This document shows positions 38,529-48,631 of a stretch of DNA of 64,000 nt, piece by piece. The stretch lies in contig NC_089781.1 in the NCBI RefSeq assembly GCF_040412425.1, positions 47,383,175-47,447,174 on the forward strand, written 5' to 3'. The position numbers were made by a program, and so were the translations under genes. Each line of letters begins with the position of its first letter. The stretch's first letter is position 1. Below the pieces are notes generated by a model. The model ran no database searches and was not told the DNA's origin. It saw only the letters and a program-made list of their open reading frames with translations. Source of the DNA: Macrobrachium rosenbergii (Eukaryota; Arthropoda; Malacostraca; Decapoda; Palaemonidae).

Positions 38529-40448
38529 GCTGTCGAGTCCTCTAAGAAGGAGGCCCTTGAGTCCCTCCGCGCCTGGGTGGCTGGGTTTGGGAGGAACGTG
38601 CCGTCGGGGAGTCCTTACGTCCTCGACGCCAACTTGCCAGACCTGCTCTACCCGCCGCCGGGTGGCTGCTGCTGTCCCGGGCGGAATTGGCTGCCCCAAT
38701 CATCCGGCAGATACAACTCGCGACCCAGCCACCCCAAGAAGACCCTTTGTACGAGGAAGTTTCAGAGGACGTCGCCGCCTTAGATTTGGACCTGGAACCA
38801 ATGAACACGGAGCCAGACCAGGAGGTAGGTAGAGAGGTAAGTGAGGCTGCGGGGGCGGGCGCCCTTTTTGACTCCCCAGCGTCATCTGCTTCTTCCTTTT
38901 CAGGTTTTCAAAGTCTTCCATCTTGGGGACAGGGCTCCATCTGCTGTCCCCAAGTTGAAGCTGAAGACTTCATGGAAGGCGAAGGGCTACAAGTCCTCGT
39001 CTTCCCGAAAGCATCTCCTTTCCCCCGTCGAAGGCCAAGGTCGCAGTACCTGTGGCCTCCGGGAGCAAACTAGGAACCTCGGGCATTGGCACGAGTAAGA
39101 GAGCATCTAAACCAAGCTCTCTCGCCAGCCTGCCTTTGACCCTGAGGCCTTTGCTAATTCCTTGCTCGAGAGGTTCTCGGCGGAGGGTTGACGCTGCTCT
39201 CCAAAATAGCAGAGAAGCTTCACAGCCACAATTCTCTACTGGCGGGTATGGCTCGCTCCGGCGGGTCCGACCCACAGTACGCGATCCCTGATACGACTGA
39301 CCTCCCTCCCTTCGCTGTAGGGAACCCGTGGCGCTTTGCTCTTCGTACCATTCAGCACGAAGACACCTTAACAATTGAAGGTCTTGGCACGAGACGCCTG
39401 GAGGAGTTAGAATTCTTCCCTCCTGATCTCCTGCCCCCTTACCCAGGCTTCATTAGGCTGACGGAGGAAGCCTGGATGCAGCTTCGAACAAGGTCCCTAG
39501 GAGACAGTGATCTTCCCAAGGGACCAAGCGCAGTCTGCTCTCCCTGCGCACTCTTACGGAGTGGCAGGCTGAGAACACTAAACTGACTCCTTTCAAGGGA
39601 ATTACACCATGTTCTCCTTGGGGATAATTTACCCACTCCCTGCCTTAACAAGGTCGCTCTAGCAACGGCCCAGGCTTGCTTTGACGGCAAACCCTTGCCT
39701 CAGCTAAGGGAGACGGATTCCACATCCCTGGTATTCCCGGGAGGTGACGAGTTTTGGAATGACGCTCCGTCCACTTTTACGGTGGGTAAATTGGACGCTG
39801 ATTGTGCGTCTTCCCAATTTAGCGAGCAACTTCCCAAGATCCCGGAAGCTTTGCTCAAGGCGGAGTTTGAGGCTCGGTCTCGGTTAGGCCGATCCTTGAG
39901 CTCCCTGTGCATACCAGAAGCAACCGCCGTCTCCTTCGCGAGGAACGCCTGTTAGCAGGGTTTCAGTCAGACCTGTATGACTTTATGGTGGCAAGGTTGG
40001 AGTGCCGCAAGTTCATTTTTGCGGATGCCACCATACGTCATGAGCCTAACAAGCTCATGAAAAGTTCTATCTGGGGGGCGAACCTGTTCCCAGAGGCTGA
40101 GGTAGAAAGTGTTCTGGGCGGCTACCAGAGCCAACCAAAGCCTTGCGTTCTCATTGGGTATCTCCCGCCTACAAGCGGAAAACCCTAGAGTCTGGTACCT
40201 CCCAGTCTAAGTCCGGGAAACATTTTCAGGAGGCATATAAACGACCTCTTCACCAGACAGTCGTACAGGCAGTCCCGGTCTCGGCAGTGGGCCAACCCTC
40301 CACCTCCAAGGCTCAACCCCAACAGTTTGTTCTGGTCCAACCAGCACAGTCTCTTGCTGCACCCTCGTGCGTCTCCTCTCCGGCGCACAATTCTACCTAT
40401 GAGGGCCGGGGGTCTTTCACGGCCTTAATAGGAGCGCGCAGGGGGTAG
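38529..40448 (+). pseudogene. D3 gag body
   Basis: Follows an acceptor (cttccctcag) at 38528. It reads AVESSKKEALESLRAWVAGF and GRNVPSGSPYVLD, then changes frame several times. Recognisable pieces also found in D4 are: DTTDLPPFAVGNPWRFALR, TLTIEGLGTRRLEELEFFPP, ETDSTSLVFPGGDEFWNDAP and SIWGANLFPEAEV, then a Pro/Gln/Ser-rich tail. At least five frame breaks are needed to follow it. D4 retains the same region as one open frame of 423 codons. Confidence 0.85.
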
Positions 40449-40496
40449 AGGTCGAGCCCCATACAGAGAAACCTGGCTCTACCTCCAAAGGAAAAG

Positions 40497-41224
40497 TTGG
40501 CCGTGGTAGAGGAAACAAACCTGCTTCCTCCCACTGAGATCAGTCAGGTAGGTGGTCGGCTTTACTGGTTCAAAGACCAGTGGTCCTTCAGTCCTTGGGC
40601 ACACAGCATTGTATCCAAGGGTCTGGGTTGGAGCTGGATCAAAGATCCCCCTCCTCTGATCAGGTTCTACCAACCCCCCTCCATAGTCCTGGAAAACTAT
40701 GTGACGGAACTGCTCAACAAGAGAGCAATAAAGAAAGTAAGGCACCTCAAGTTCCAAGGCAAGGTTGTTCACTGTCCCAAAGAAAGGTTCCGATCAGCAA
40801 AGAGTGATTCTAGATCTGTCGCGTCTAAATCTCTATATAAAATGCGACAAGTTTCGCATGCTTACGGTGGCTCAAGTACGGACTCTACTGCCGCGTGGAG
40901 CCATCACCACCTCTATCGATCTTTCAGACGCTTACTATCACGTCCCGATTGCGCGGAACTTCTCTCCCTACCTGGGTTTCAGACTAGGGAGACAAGCCTA
41001 CTCCTTCAGAGTCATGCCTTTCGGACTCAATATAGCCCCCAGGATATTTACAAAGCTGGCGGAGACAGTAGTTCAACAGCTCCGGTCCCGGGGCATCTCC
41101 CTAGCAGCGTACCTGGAAGATTGGATAATTTGGGCTCCAACAGTCCAAGAGTGCCGGAAGGCTACGACCATAGTCGTCAAGTTCCTGGAATCGTTAGGGT
41201 TCCAGCTGAACAGGGAGGTCCCGC
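40497..41224 (+). pseudogene. D3 reverse transcriptase, active site changed
   Basis: Fingers start in one frame (EISQVGGRLYWFKDQWSFSP to HLKFQGK). A frameshift near 40770 leads to FTVPKKGSDQQRVILDLSRL, ITTSIDLSDAYYHVPIA (first Asp) and MPFGLNIAPRIFTKLAE. The palm motif at 41110-41121 reads YLED instead of YLDD: the first of the two metal-binding Asp codons is GAA. Another frameshift near 41225 precedes the thumb. The changed motif and the shifts make it inactive. Confidence 0.9.
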
Positions 41225-42369
41225 TTGACTCCGGAGTCTTGGTGTCAGTGGCTGGGCCTCCAGTGGGACCTGTCTTCGTACAGGCTATCCCTTCCGGCGT
41301 CCAAGCGGAAAGAGATTGCCTCCCTTACCAGGAAGTTTCTGAAAGACAAAGCAGCATCACGCCGGTCCCAAGAGAGGATCCTCAGCTCCCTTCAATTTGC
41401 CTCGGTGACGGACCTGCTCTTAAAAGCGAAGTTAAAAGACATAAACAGAGTGTGGCGGAGACGAGCCAATGTCAGGCTCACAGACAGAGTCTCTTCTATC
41501 CCACGGATTTTGAAGGCGAGACTGCGGCCATGGTCCACAGTCAGTGGCCTGTCGAAGTCAGTCCCGCTTCAATTCCCTCCTCCAACGCTGGTGATTCACA
41601 CAGACGCTTCATTAAGCGGCTGGGGAGGGTATTCACCAAAACAAAAAGCACAAGGGACATGGTCTACAATGTTCCAACAGTTCCATATAAACACCTTAGA
41701 AGCTATGGCGGTGTTTCTAACCCTGAAAAAGCTCCGCCCCGCCAACCAGATTCACATCAGGCTGGTGTTGGACAGTGCTGTGGTGGTTCATTGCATCAAC
41801 AGGGGCGGCTCCAAGTCTGGTCACAGAAACCAGGTGATGGTAGCTACCTTCTCCTTGGCGAACAAGCACGGTTGGCATCTGTCAGCCACCCACCTAGCGG
41901 GGGTGCGGAACGTGGTGGCGGATTCCCTGTCCAGGACCACTCCGTTGGAGTCAGAGTGGTCTCTGGACGAAGAGTCATTCAATTGGATTCGCCACCGGGT
42001 TCCGGGACTCCAAGTGGATCTGTTCGCCACGGAGAGCAACCACAAGCTTCCTTGTTATGTAGCCCCAACCTGGACCCTCAGGCTTATGCCACGGACGCGA
42101 TGACCATAGATTGGAACAGTTGGGAGAGAATTTACTTGTTTCCCCCAGTAAACATTCTGTTGAAAGTACTACACAAACTCAGGTCATTCAAGGGCCAACT
42201 GGCTCTAGTAGCCCCCTATTGGCCGAAGAGCAACTGGTTTCCTATACTTCAGGAGCTCAAGTTGCGGAGTCATCAGATCCCCAATCCCAGACTGACCCAA
42301 GTAGTACAAACAAAGACTGTGTCAGCTTCCTTAAGAATTCAGAATGCCCTAGTTTTATGGACTTTGTAA
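41225..42369 (+). pseudogene. D3 RNase H and linker domain
   Basis: Open from 41225 to 42103: WCQWLGLQWDLSSYRLSLPA (RT thumb), SLQFASVTDLLLKAKLKDIN, then RNase H with LVIHTDASLSGWGGY, INTLEAMAVFL, LVLDSAVVVHCINRGG and RNVVADSLSR (all four acidic residues). After VDLFATESNHKLPCY the frame breaks near 42070 and continues DAMTIDWNSWERIYLFPPVN and ALVAPYWPKSNWFPI up to a stop at 42369. The last 260 bp overlap the start of the recombinase frame. Confidence 0.9.
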
Positions 42370-43329
42370 AGTTCGCTGCTAATAAGGGAGCAAACATTGA
42401 CCCCGCTAACACTCTGTTTTTAGAATCTGATAAAAGAGTCTACTCTCAGGCAATATGATTCAGCAGTCAAAAAGTTAGCATCCTTCTTGAAGGCATCTGA
42501 AGCTCAAACTATGACTACTAACTTAGCGGTTACTTTCTTTAGGTCATTGTTTGAAAAAGGCCTTGCTCCGGCTACTATTACTACAGCTAAATCAGCCTTG
42601 AAGAAGGTATTTTTGTATGGTTTTCAAATTGACCTTACAGATTCATACTTTTCATCAATCCCTAGAGCATGCGCTCGTTTGAGACCTGTAACACGACCAC
42701 ATTCTGTTACGTGGTTTCTCAACGACGTTCTTAAGTTAGCCTCTGATATTGACAACTTACAGTGCTCTTACCTGGATCTGTTAAGAAAAACCTTATTCCT
42801 GGTTAGCTTGGCTTCAGGTGCCAGAATTTCAGAGCTGTCGGCTCGCTAGAGTGATGATCATGTTGATTTCCTTCCATCCGGAGAAGTCCTTCTCTCCCCT
42901 GATCAAAGGTTCCTAGCTAAAAATGAAGACCTTCAGGACAGGTGGTCCCCTTGGAAGGTGGTGCCTCTTCCACAGGACCAGTCCTTATGCCCAGTTCATA
43001 CCTTGAAGTCTTACCTACTTAGAACTCCACAGTGTAAGTCGGGTCCTCTTTTTATCAGGGAGAAAGGTGGAACTCTTTCTTTGAACGCTATAAGGCAGCA
43101 AATTCTATATTTTATTAAACAAGCCAACCCGGATTCAGTCCCCAAGGTTCATGATATCCGGGCGGTAGCTACCTCTACCAATTATTTCCATAATATGGAT
43201 TTTGCTGAACTTACTAAGTATACAGGATGGAAATCACCTCTAGTGTTTAAGCGCCACTATTTAAAATCACTTGAAGCCCTGAAATTTGCTGCAGTGGCTG
43301 TGGGGAGTGTCATCCCCCCACCCAAATAA
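42111..43329 (+). pseudogene. D3 tyrosine recombinase
   Basis: Starts MEQLGENLLVSPSKHS at 42111, inside the RNase H-linker frame. It then runs NSECPSFMDFVKFAANKG and NTLFLESDKR, a frameshift near 42445, and SAVKKLASFLKASEAQTMTT, FLNDVLKLASDID and LASGARISELSAR (box I Arg). It meets TAG at 42847-42849 and continues DFLPSGEVLLSPDQRFLAKN, SLCPVHTLKSYLLRT, KVHDIRAVATSTNY (HxxR box), YTGWKSP and FKRHYLKSLEAL (nucleophile Tyr). The catalytic set is complete; one frameshift and one stop disable it. Confidence 0.9.
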
Positions 43330-43842
43330 TCCTTAATCCTCTTCCTTTTCCCCCCCGCCCGCCTGCCTCATTTGTTTCTCTGCCTGCTCTTCTAGTTCAA
43401 TCATGCCTCAATGCCTTGCTCCTCATAATTGATGTTACTACTGCCCGTATTCTGGATTGCCTTGGTGATTGTATCTTATTATGCTGTGAATTTGGATTGT
43501 CTTAGGGGTACTGGATCTGTTTTTATTTATGCTCCATGTACCTCAATAATTTTTCATGTTGTAAAATATCTCTCCTTGTCCTTAGGTTTAAGTTCATGTT
43601 TGATTGTCTGTGACTTTATCTTGTTGGGTGTATCATTTTCCACCTGTAATTGATTTATAGTCTGTTTTTGTACATTGTTCTTAAAGTTAAGTTGTTGTCC
43701 TTACCTGTTATGGGATACTTTTCTATAGAGAGTTATGATTATTAAATCTGTTTTTCATAGCATGTGTTTTTGTTCAGGTCACCTTGTTTTTACAAATTTT
43801 TCTTTTTTAGCTTTGCAGTCTTGGCATGATTCTCTGTTACTA
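43330..43842 (+). other. D3 3' non-coding region
   Basis: T-rich sequence between the recombinase stop and the internal complementary region; no coding frame is supported. Confidence 0.6.
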
Positions 43843-43933
43843 TTTCACCGGGTGACATGGGGCCGAGCTCAGAAAAGGGATTTTGACAAAGGAAAAATCT
43901 ATTTCTGAGGGAGGCCCCATGTCACCCGGTGAC
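43843..43933. repeat. D3 internal complementary region
   Basis: Starts TTTCACCGGGTGACATGGGG and ends CCCATGTCACCCGGTGAC, so it is itself palindromic. Its centre, gagctcagaaaagggatttt, reproduces the reverse complement of right end plus left end of D3. In DIRS elements this region is thought to act as template for completing both ends through a circular intermediate (established knowledge). Confidence 0.95.
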
Positions 43934-43989
43934 CCTCCCAGGCCTGGTTTCCCCCCCTTCTTGCACATGCCAAGACCGGGGGTGGTGCT

Positions 43990-44329
43990 AGTCTGGAATG
44001 GTGTAGGTGGCACTGGAGTCGCCGCTTGGCGGGCAGGTGAGTGCAGGGGCTGGGACGGCTCTCTAACTCTTCCCGGGGGATTTTGACATGGGGATGTCTT
44101 TCGAGTGTGGCCCTGTGGTTGTGATTCTTTCACTCACCCTTGGTTATACCGACGTCTTCCATATGGAAGTCGATCGATCTGGGGGTAGTAACTCCAGCAT
44201 TCCTGAAAGCATTTTTCTCTGGTATGCTTAGCAATATTTATACCTAGAAATTCGTGTTAGTATGGAATTTCACCGGGTGACATGGGGCCTCCCTCAGAAA
44301 TAGATTTTTCCTTTGTCAAAATCCCTTTT
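43990..44329 (+). repeat. D3 right inverted terminal repeat and end
   Basis: The inverse of 36038-36340 up to about 44297, then about 32 bp of right-specific end (atagatttttcctttgtcaa) that is also copied in the internal complementary region. Confidence 0.95.
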
Positions 44330-45236
44330 CTGTGGTAAATGTATATGGACATACCAGTTGTATACCTTTAATGATATTGTGCACATATTTATTTGTATTA
44401 TACATTTGTTTACACTTTCTAAAAGGGATCTTTATTAAATGTTACGGATTTCTTATTTTCCTAGATGCTAATCCGTAATATACTGGAAAGTACCATTAAG
44501 TTGGTATATACTGTTATGAACAAATACTGTTTATTATTCCCATTTCTATGTGGAAGTGAGACAAACAATCTTGAAATGCAGACATTTATTTGGTACATAT
44601 ACTGTTATCAATAATTATACACTTTTTATTCTTCCTGTTTTATATTCAAGTGAGACAAACAAACTTGAAATGTAGACATTCAGTAAGGCATTTTGTTTTA
44701 TAAATTTTTTACTATGGTTAAAATATGAGATTATACACTTACATGTAAATATGGACAGATTGTTTTCATGAGTGATTTGTATTTATTTTCAAATAGAATT
44801 GGTCTGTAAGTGTTAAGGAAATGTATTTATGCTACTAATTAAATCAGTGGGTAAGGCATAAGAAACTATAATACCTTCATGTATGTTAAATCTGCAGTAA
44901 ACGTGTATAGGAACACTTGTATCGATATTGTGCTCAAAGTTCATATGTTAATTTTTTCCTCTTTCTTTTTCAAGAATATTTTCATTAAATGTTACCGATG
45001 TATGATTCTTCCAAAGTCACATCTCTGACAATACAACAGTACTTGTAAGTACGTACATATCGTACAAGTTTGTTTTTTCCATTTCTTTTTCAAAATTCCA
45101 ATAAATATTACGGATGCATGATTCTTCCAAAGCAAACCTCTGACAATGCAGTGGAACTGTACTTGTACGTATGTACATAACATACAAATAATTTTATTTT
45201 TGTTTTTGAGAATCAAATATAAGTGATTGTTGTAAT
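44330..45236 (+). other. TE-A interior after D3, non-coding
   Basis: AT-rich, without a supported gene. Near 44960-45200 a segment of about 125 bp is present twice (landmarks atgattcttccaaag and ctctgacaat), as a diverged tandem pair. This is remaining 3' sequence of TE-A before its right TIR. Confidence 0.6.
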
Positions 45237-45512
45237 GGGGCTATAGTTAGTTTGTTGGTTGAGTCGGTTGAGCTTCAGACTGTCACTCGATCGGCCGGAG
45301 TTCAATTCCCCTGGCCGGCTGATGAAGAGCTAGAGGAATTTATTTCTGGTGATAGAAATTCATTTCTCGCTATAATGTGGTTTGGATTCACAATAAGCTG
45401 TAGGTCCCGTTGCTAAGTAACCAATTGGTTCTTAGCCACGTAAAATAAGTCTAATCCTTCGGGCCAGCCCTAGGAGAGCTGTTAATCAGCTCAGTGGTCT
45501 GGTAAAACTAAG
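45237..45512 (+). mobile_element. tRNA-derived SINE with LINE-related 3' tail
   Basis: The 5' third resembles a tRNA: an A-box-like ggttgagtcggttgagc at about 45258-45274 and a B-box-like ggagttcaattcc at 45298-45310, followed by ccggctg. A body follows, with ttggttcttagccacgtaaa. The last 65 bp or so (aatccttcgggccagcccta, agctcagtggtctgg) match the 3' end of LINE B (48632-48700, minus) and LINE A (6493-6560, minus). The shared tail would let the LINE reverse transcriptase prime on it. It is inserted in TE-A. Confidence 0.85.
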
Positions 45513-45785
45513 GTATACTTAACTTTTATAGTTAGTACTTGGATGTAAGGCATATTTCGTTAATAGTGATTATATCTTGTGAGTTTTCTTGCCTGGTGGA
45601 GACATACATCCGAAATATGTCCGAAGTCACTGAACCTAGTATAGCCTATGTGAATAATAAACCATATGAAATATTTTTGCCTTTTAAATTTTTTCTGGCT
45701 GACGAATTGCAGAAAATTACCATTTTCTTGTTGAATACTTTAAATATTAATATCGCCTATGATACATATTGAATCATTTCAAGGT
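45513..45785. other. TE-A interior, non-coding
   Basis: A 78-codon plus-strand frame (45539-45772) without recognisable domain; not called as a gene. Confidence 0.5.
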
Positions 45786-46374
45786 GTCCCATCTCTCACC
45801 TCCAATCGTTGGTTATGTCTGGTCGGGGGTAATCACCCATTAAAATGTCTGTCATTACCATCACAGCACTCTAGGATGTGCAGTGCTACTGTAGTGCAAA
45901 TTTTACTTGGTATCTCCAATGTTGGATGTAGATCCTGTCTCCCCCTTCCCACTCGTGGGGGTGTCTGTCAGGGGGTAACCACCCACTAAAATGTCTGTCA
46001 TGACCACCATAGTACTCTAGGATGCGCAGTGCTATTGTAGTGTAAATTTTACTTGGTATCTCCTAAGTTGGATCTAGATCCAATTAACACCCCCTTGCAG
46101 TGTGTCTGTCAGGGGGAAACCACCCTCTAGTATGTCTGTCACTGGTCATTCTATAATGTCCAAGGATATATTATATATTAGTTTCATCTGGTATCTCATA
46201 TACTGGATCTAGACCCAAAATCTAACAAGCAATTAGTGGTGCTTGTTAAGTAAGCCACCCATATATTTTCGGCAGACGGTCAGTTTCACCGTTTACAAGT
46301 CTACTCCTAAATATCGATAGGGGTTACAGTCGGTATCTCGTTCGTTGCATCTGAATGGTCCGGGCTGCCACTCT
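45786..46374 (-). repeat. TE-A right terminal inverted repeat
   Basis: The inverse of the left TIR. Contains three diverged tandem units (cores near 45816, 45963 and 46099; spacing about 146 and 136 bp). The unoccupied TTAA at 46246-46249 (gtgcttgttaagtaagcc) corresponds exactly to the P2 insertion point in the left TIR. Confidence 0.9.
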
Positions 46375-46379
46375 AAGAT

Positions 46380-47494
46380 GGGGACGATTGGCGTGCTCGC
46401 TTCTTCTTCTTCTTCTTCTTCTTCTTCTTCTTCTCAATCAGCGACAACACCACATCCCCCAGCTTACCAAAGACAGACCAGGGGTCAATGGGGGCTAGGG
46501 CAGGAACAGCAGATGGCACAAGAGTCCGAGAACCAGCAGGAGACTCATGCCGTGGGCGTACAATGGTGGCAGGAACAACTGGAGGTGCAGGTAACGCTGG
46601 ATGGGTCGTCTGGCTCACAGGCATGGGCAATGGTGGAAGCGAGGCGGGAGGCATGGGAGCATATCCAGGCGGGGGCGGGGTGACCGAGCAGACCGGCCCC
46701 GCTACCGTCAACACCAAGATGGCTGGAGTCGGCACTGCACCATAGGCATGGTGCGTTCCCACCGAGGTCATCACGCTCCCCAACAGCACAGCAGTGACAG
46801 TAGTGGTTGTGAGAGCATCAACCATGTGGGTAGTGGGGGAAGGGAGCAGTACTCCTGCCCGCGCACCAGAGTTGATATGCTCAAGGAGCGAAGGAAGATC
46901 AGGGCTGTTAACCATCCCAAGCGATTCCGAAGCCTTACTTAAACCCGGCACAGACACCAATCCCGTGGAAGACAAAGGCAGGTAGGCACCCCCCACCCCC
47001 CGGCTAACCCAGGGATCAGCGACTCTGGGTGAGGAGGAGAACTGAGAGGAGTGTAGGCTAGGTCCACCGATCTTGCCTCCTCTGTAACTGCGGATGCAGA
47101 CACAGGGGACAGGGAGACATTCAGAGCTGTGAATTGGTAGCAAGGGAAGGCCTTCGGGGCTCAGATACGATTGTGAAGGATTAGCAACTGTCGGAGTAGA
47201 AAGAGCTGAAGACAGCCCTTCCGACGCCTTAGTCTCCTTACGCTTGTATCTAGGCCTCCGAGAGTACCTATCCCACTGCTCAGGGGACCAAAGCCTACAC
47301 TCATTGCAAGGTTCGTCAACAATACAATCAGGGGGGTCCTTGCTCCCTTTCCTACATTTTAAGCAAAGGGAGTGAAGGTCCGAGTCCACACTACAGCGGA
47401 AAGCGCCACATTTCTTATCCTTACCAGGACATACCCAGCGCACAGGCTTATCAAAATCATGGGTTTGTAATAGATCATCCATAATTACAAACAC
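46380..47494 (-). pseudogene. D2 gag N-terminal part with Cys-rich zinc-like region
   Basis: The frame begins at 47494 (or at the next Met, 47482). A Cys/His pattern follows: CPGKDKKCGAF, CSVDSDLHSLCLKCRKGS, CIVDEPCNECRLWSPEQW, then a basic YKRK stretch. This pattern suits DIRS gag N-termini. A Pro/Ser/Thr/Val-rich middle follows, then DPWSVFGKLGDVVLSLIE and a run of 11-13 Lys from a (TTC)n tract (46401-46433), then RARQSSP. The apparent stop at 46373 comes from TE-A sequence. With TE-A removed the frame continues into the Ser-rich gag part at 23946. Confidence 0.75.
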
Positions 47495-47760
47495 GCACAG
47501 TTATACTGAAGTAACAAAGAAAAAACAGGAACAAACACAACATGAAAAAGGTGAAGCTTTAGCATCCAGGAAGGTCCTAGCAGAGAGCAGGAAAACACGT
47601 CCGCATCAGACGAGGCCAGAAAGTAAAGTGGATGCGTGACGCCAGGAGGTTGGTACCATGGGTTCCCCACTGTTACCAAAAAACCAACTACCCAGCCGGT
47701 AGTAATACCACCACACTGCCTTGTTAAGTCTTTAGCGGCCAGTTCAGCATCGCCGAAAAG
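47495..47760 (-). other. D2 5' leader
   Basis: Upstream of gag on the minus strand. It contains an acceptor-like tttgttacttcag 25-35 bp before the first ATG, and no coding frame. It stops where a mariner-type end begins at 47761. Confidence 0.4.
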
Positions 47761-48631
47761 TACAGTGACCCCTTGCTACTTCGCGATTCGATTATCATGA
47801 ATTCACGACTTCGCGGAGTTTTTAATATATATTAATGGAAAATATATCGCAGATTTTCTGGAAAATTCTAGAAAAATTGCGATATATGAACACCTAAAAT
47901 TTCTCATTAAATCCATTAAAATATTAATAATAAATAGTATTTCCTAGTCTAAGAGCAACAAAACAAGCATAAAACAGCAAAAAAACACATATTTGCACTT
48001 GTAACTCCTATGACAAAAAAAAGAACCATCTGGGAAGTGATGCCTATACAGTACAGTACCTAGTGTTCCATTGTTGGGAAAACACAAAGCGTACCATCTC
48101 GGTGACTACGTGCATTGTCACATGGGCTGTGTTTGGTGCATTGGAGGGAGACAACAAATCACAGCTTCCCGATTTCTAATCGGGCCTGTGATTGGTGCTT
48201 AGACTGGTGCTCAGAACCCGCACCATCTCCCCTTGTCTCTCTCTCGCGGCCACTTCACTTCAAGCTTTCTCGCCGAATGGTTTACTTTATGCTGTGCTGT
48301 GTGATTTTTCTTGTGGTTTTTCTTGAACTTTGCATCAAACACAATAAGATTGAAGCTCCTCCCCTTTCTAAAGTTGCCAGATGTCGCATTATTGAGCAAT
48401 ATATGTCCAAAGATTTAAAAAAACTGTATCCTCACTTTCCTTGCCGAGTGTGCATAACAAAGTATTGTACAACAAAGTTCCAGTCAACATTACTGACTTG
48501 CAAATATCAGGTATTAAAATTCGAACAAAAAACGATAATTATATAATTTATAAAATCAACCTAATAAAAATTACAACACTGACAAACTTAAAGAATTGCT
48601 TAGTAATACCAATTATTATTATTAAAATAGT
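47761..48631 (+). mobile_element. Mariner/Tigger-type remnant
   Basis: Begins TACAGTGACCCCTTGCTACT with a TA at 47761-47762 and a cttcgcg-rich subterminal region, typical of mariner-superfamily ends. I could not find the opposite inverted repeat. A 143-codon open frame (48115-48546) lacks a recognisable transposase motif. The boundary at 48631 is only where LINE B starts. Confidence 0.45.

Larger units (their letters stand above)
36038..44329 (+). mobile_element. DIRS retrotransposon D3
   Basis: 8.3 kb with inverted terminal repeats (36038 to about 36340 and about 43990-44297). The internal complementary region (43843-43933) equals the reverse complement of the left end joined to that of the right end. 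It carries gag with an internal intron, RT, RNase H and a tyrosine recombinase. Left junction ctatttt/ctgagctc and right junction cccttttctg share a TTTTCTG core, as expected for recombinase-mediated insertion without target duplication. It is the same family as D4, by ends and proteins. Confidence 0.95.

Noticed and set aside
40765..42369. Single 534-codon open frame in D3 as one intact protein
   Set aside because: It follows RT, then runs out of frame over the thumb and RNase H, and returns to the correct frame only for the linker; two compensating shifts, not a real protein.
45539..45772. 78-codon frame before the TE-A right TIR
   Set aside because: No domain, no conserved copy, ordinary length for AT-rich DNA.
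46345..46745. Plus-strand Ser-rich frames near the right end of TE-A
   Set aside because: Antisense of the Lys-rich D2 gag (a TTC run read the other way) joined to TE-A end sequence.
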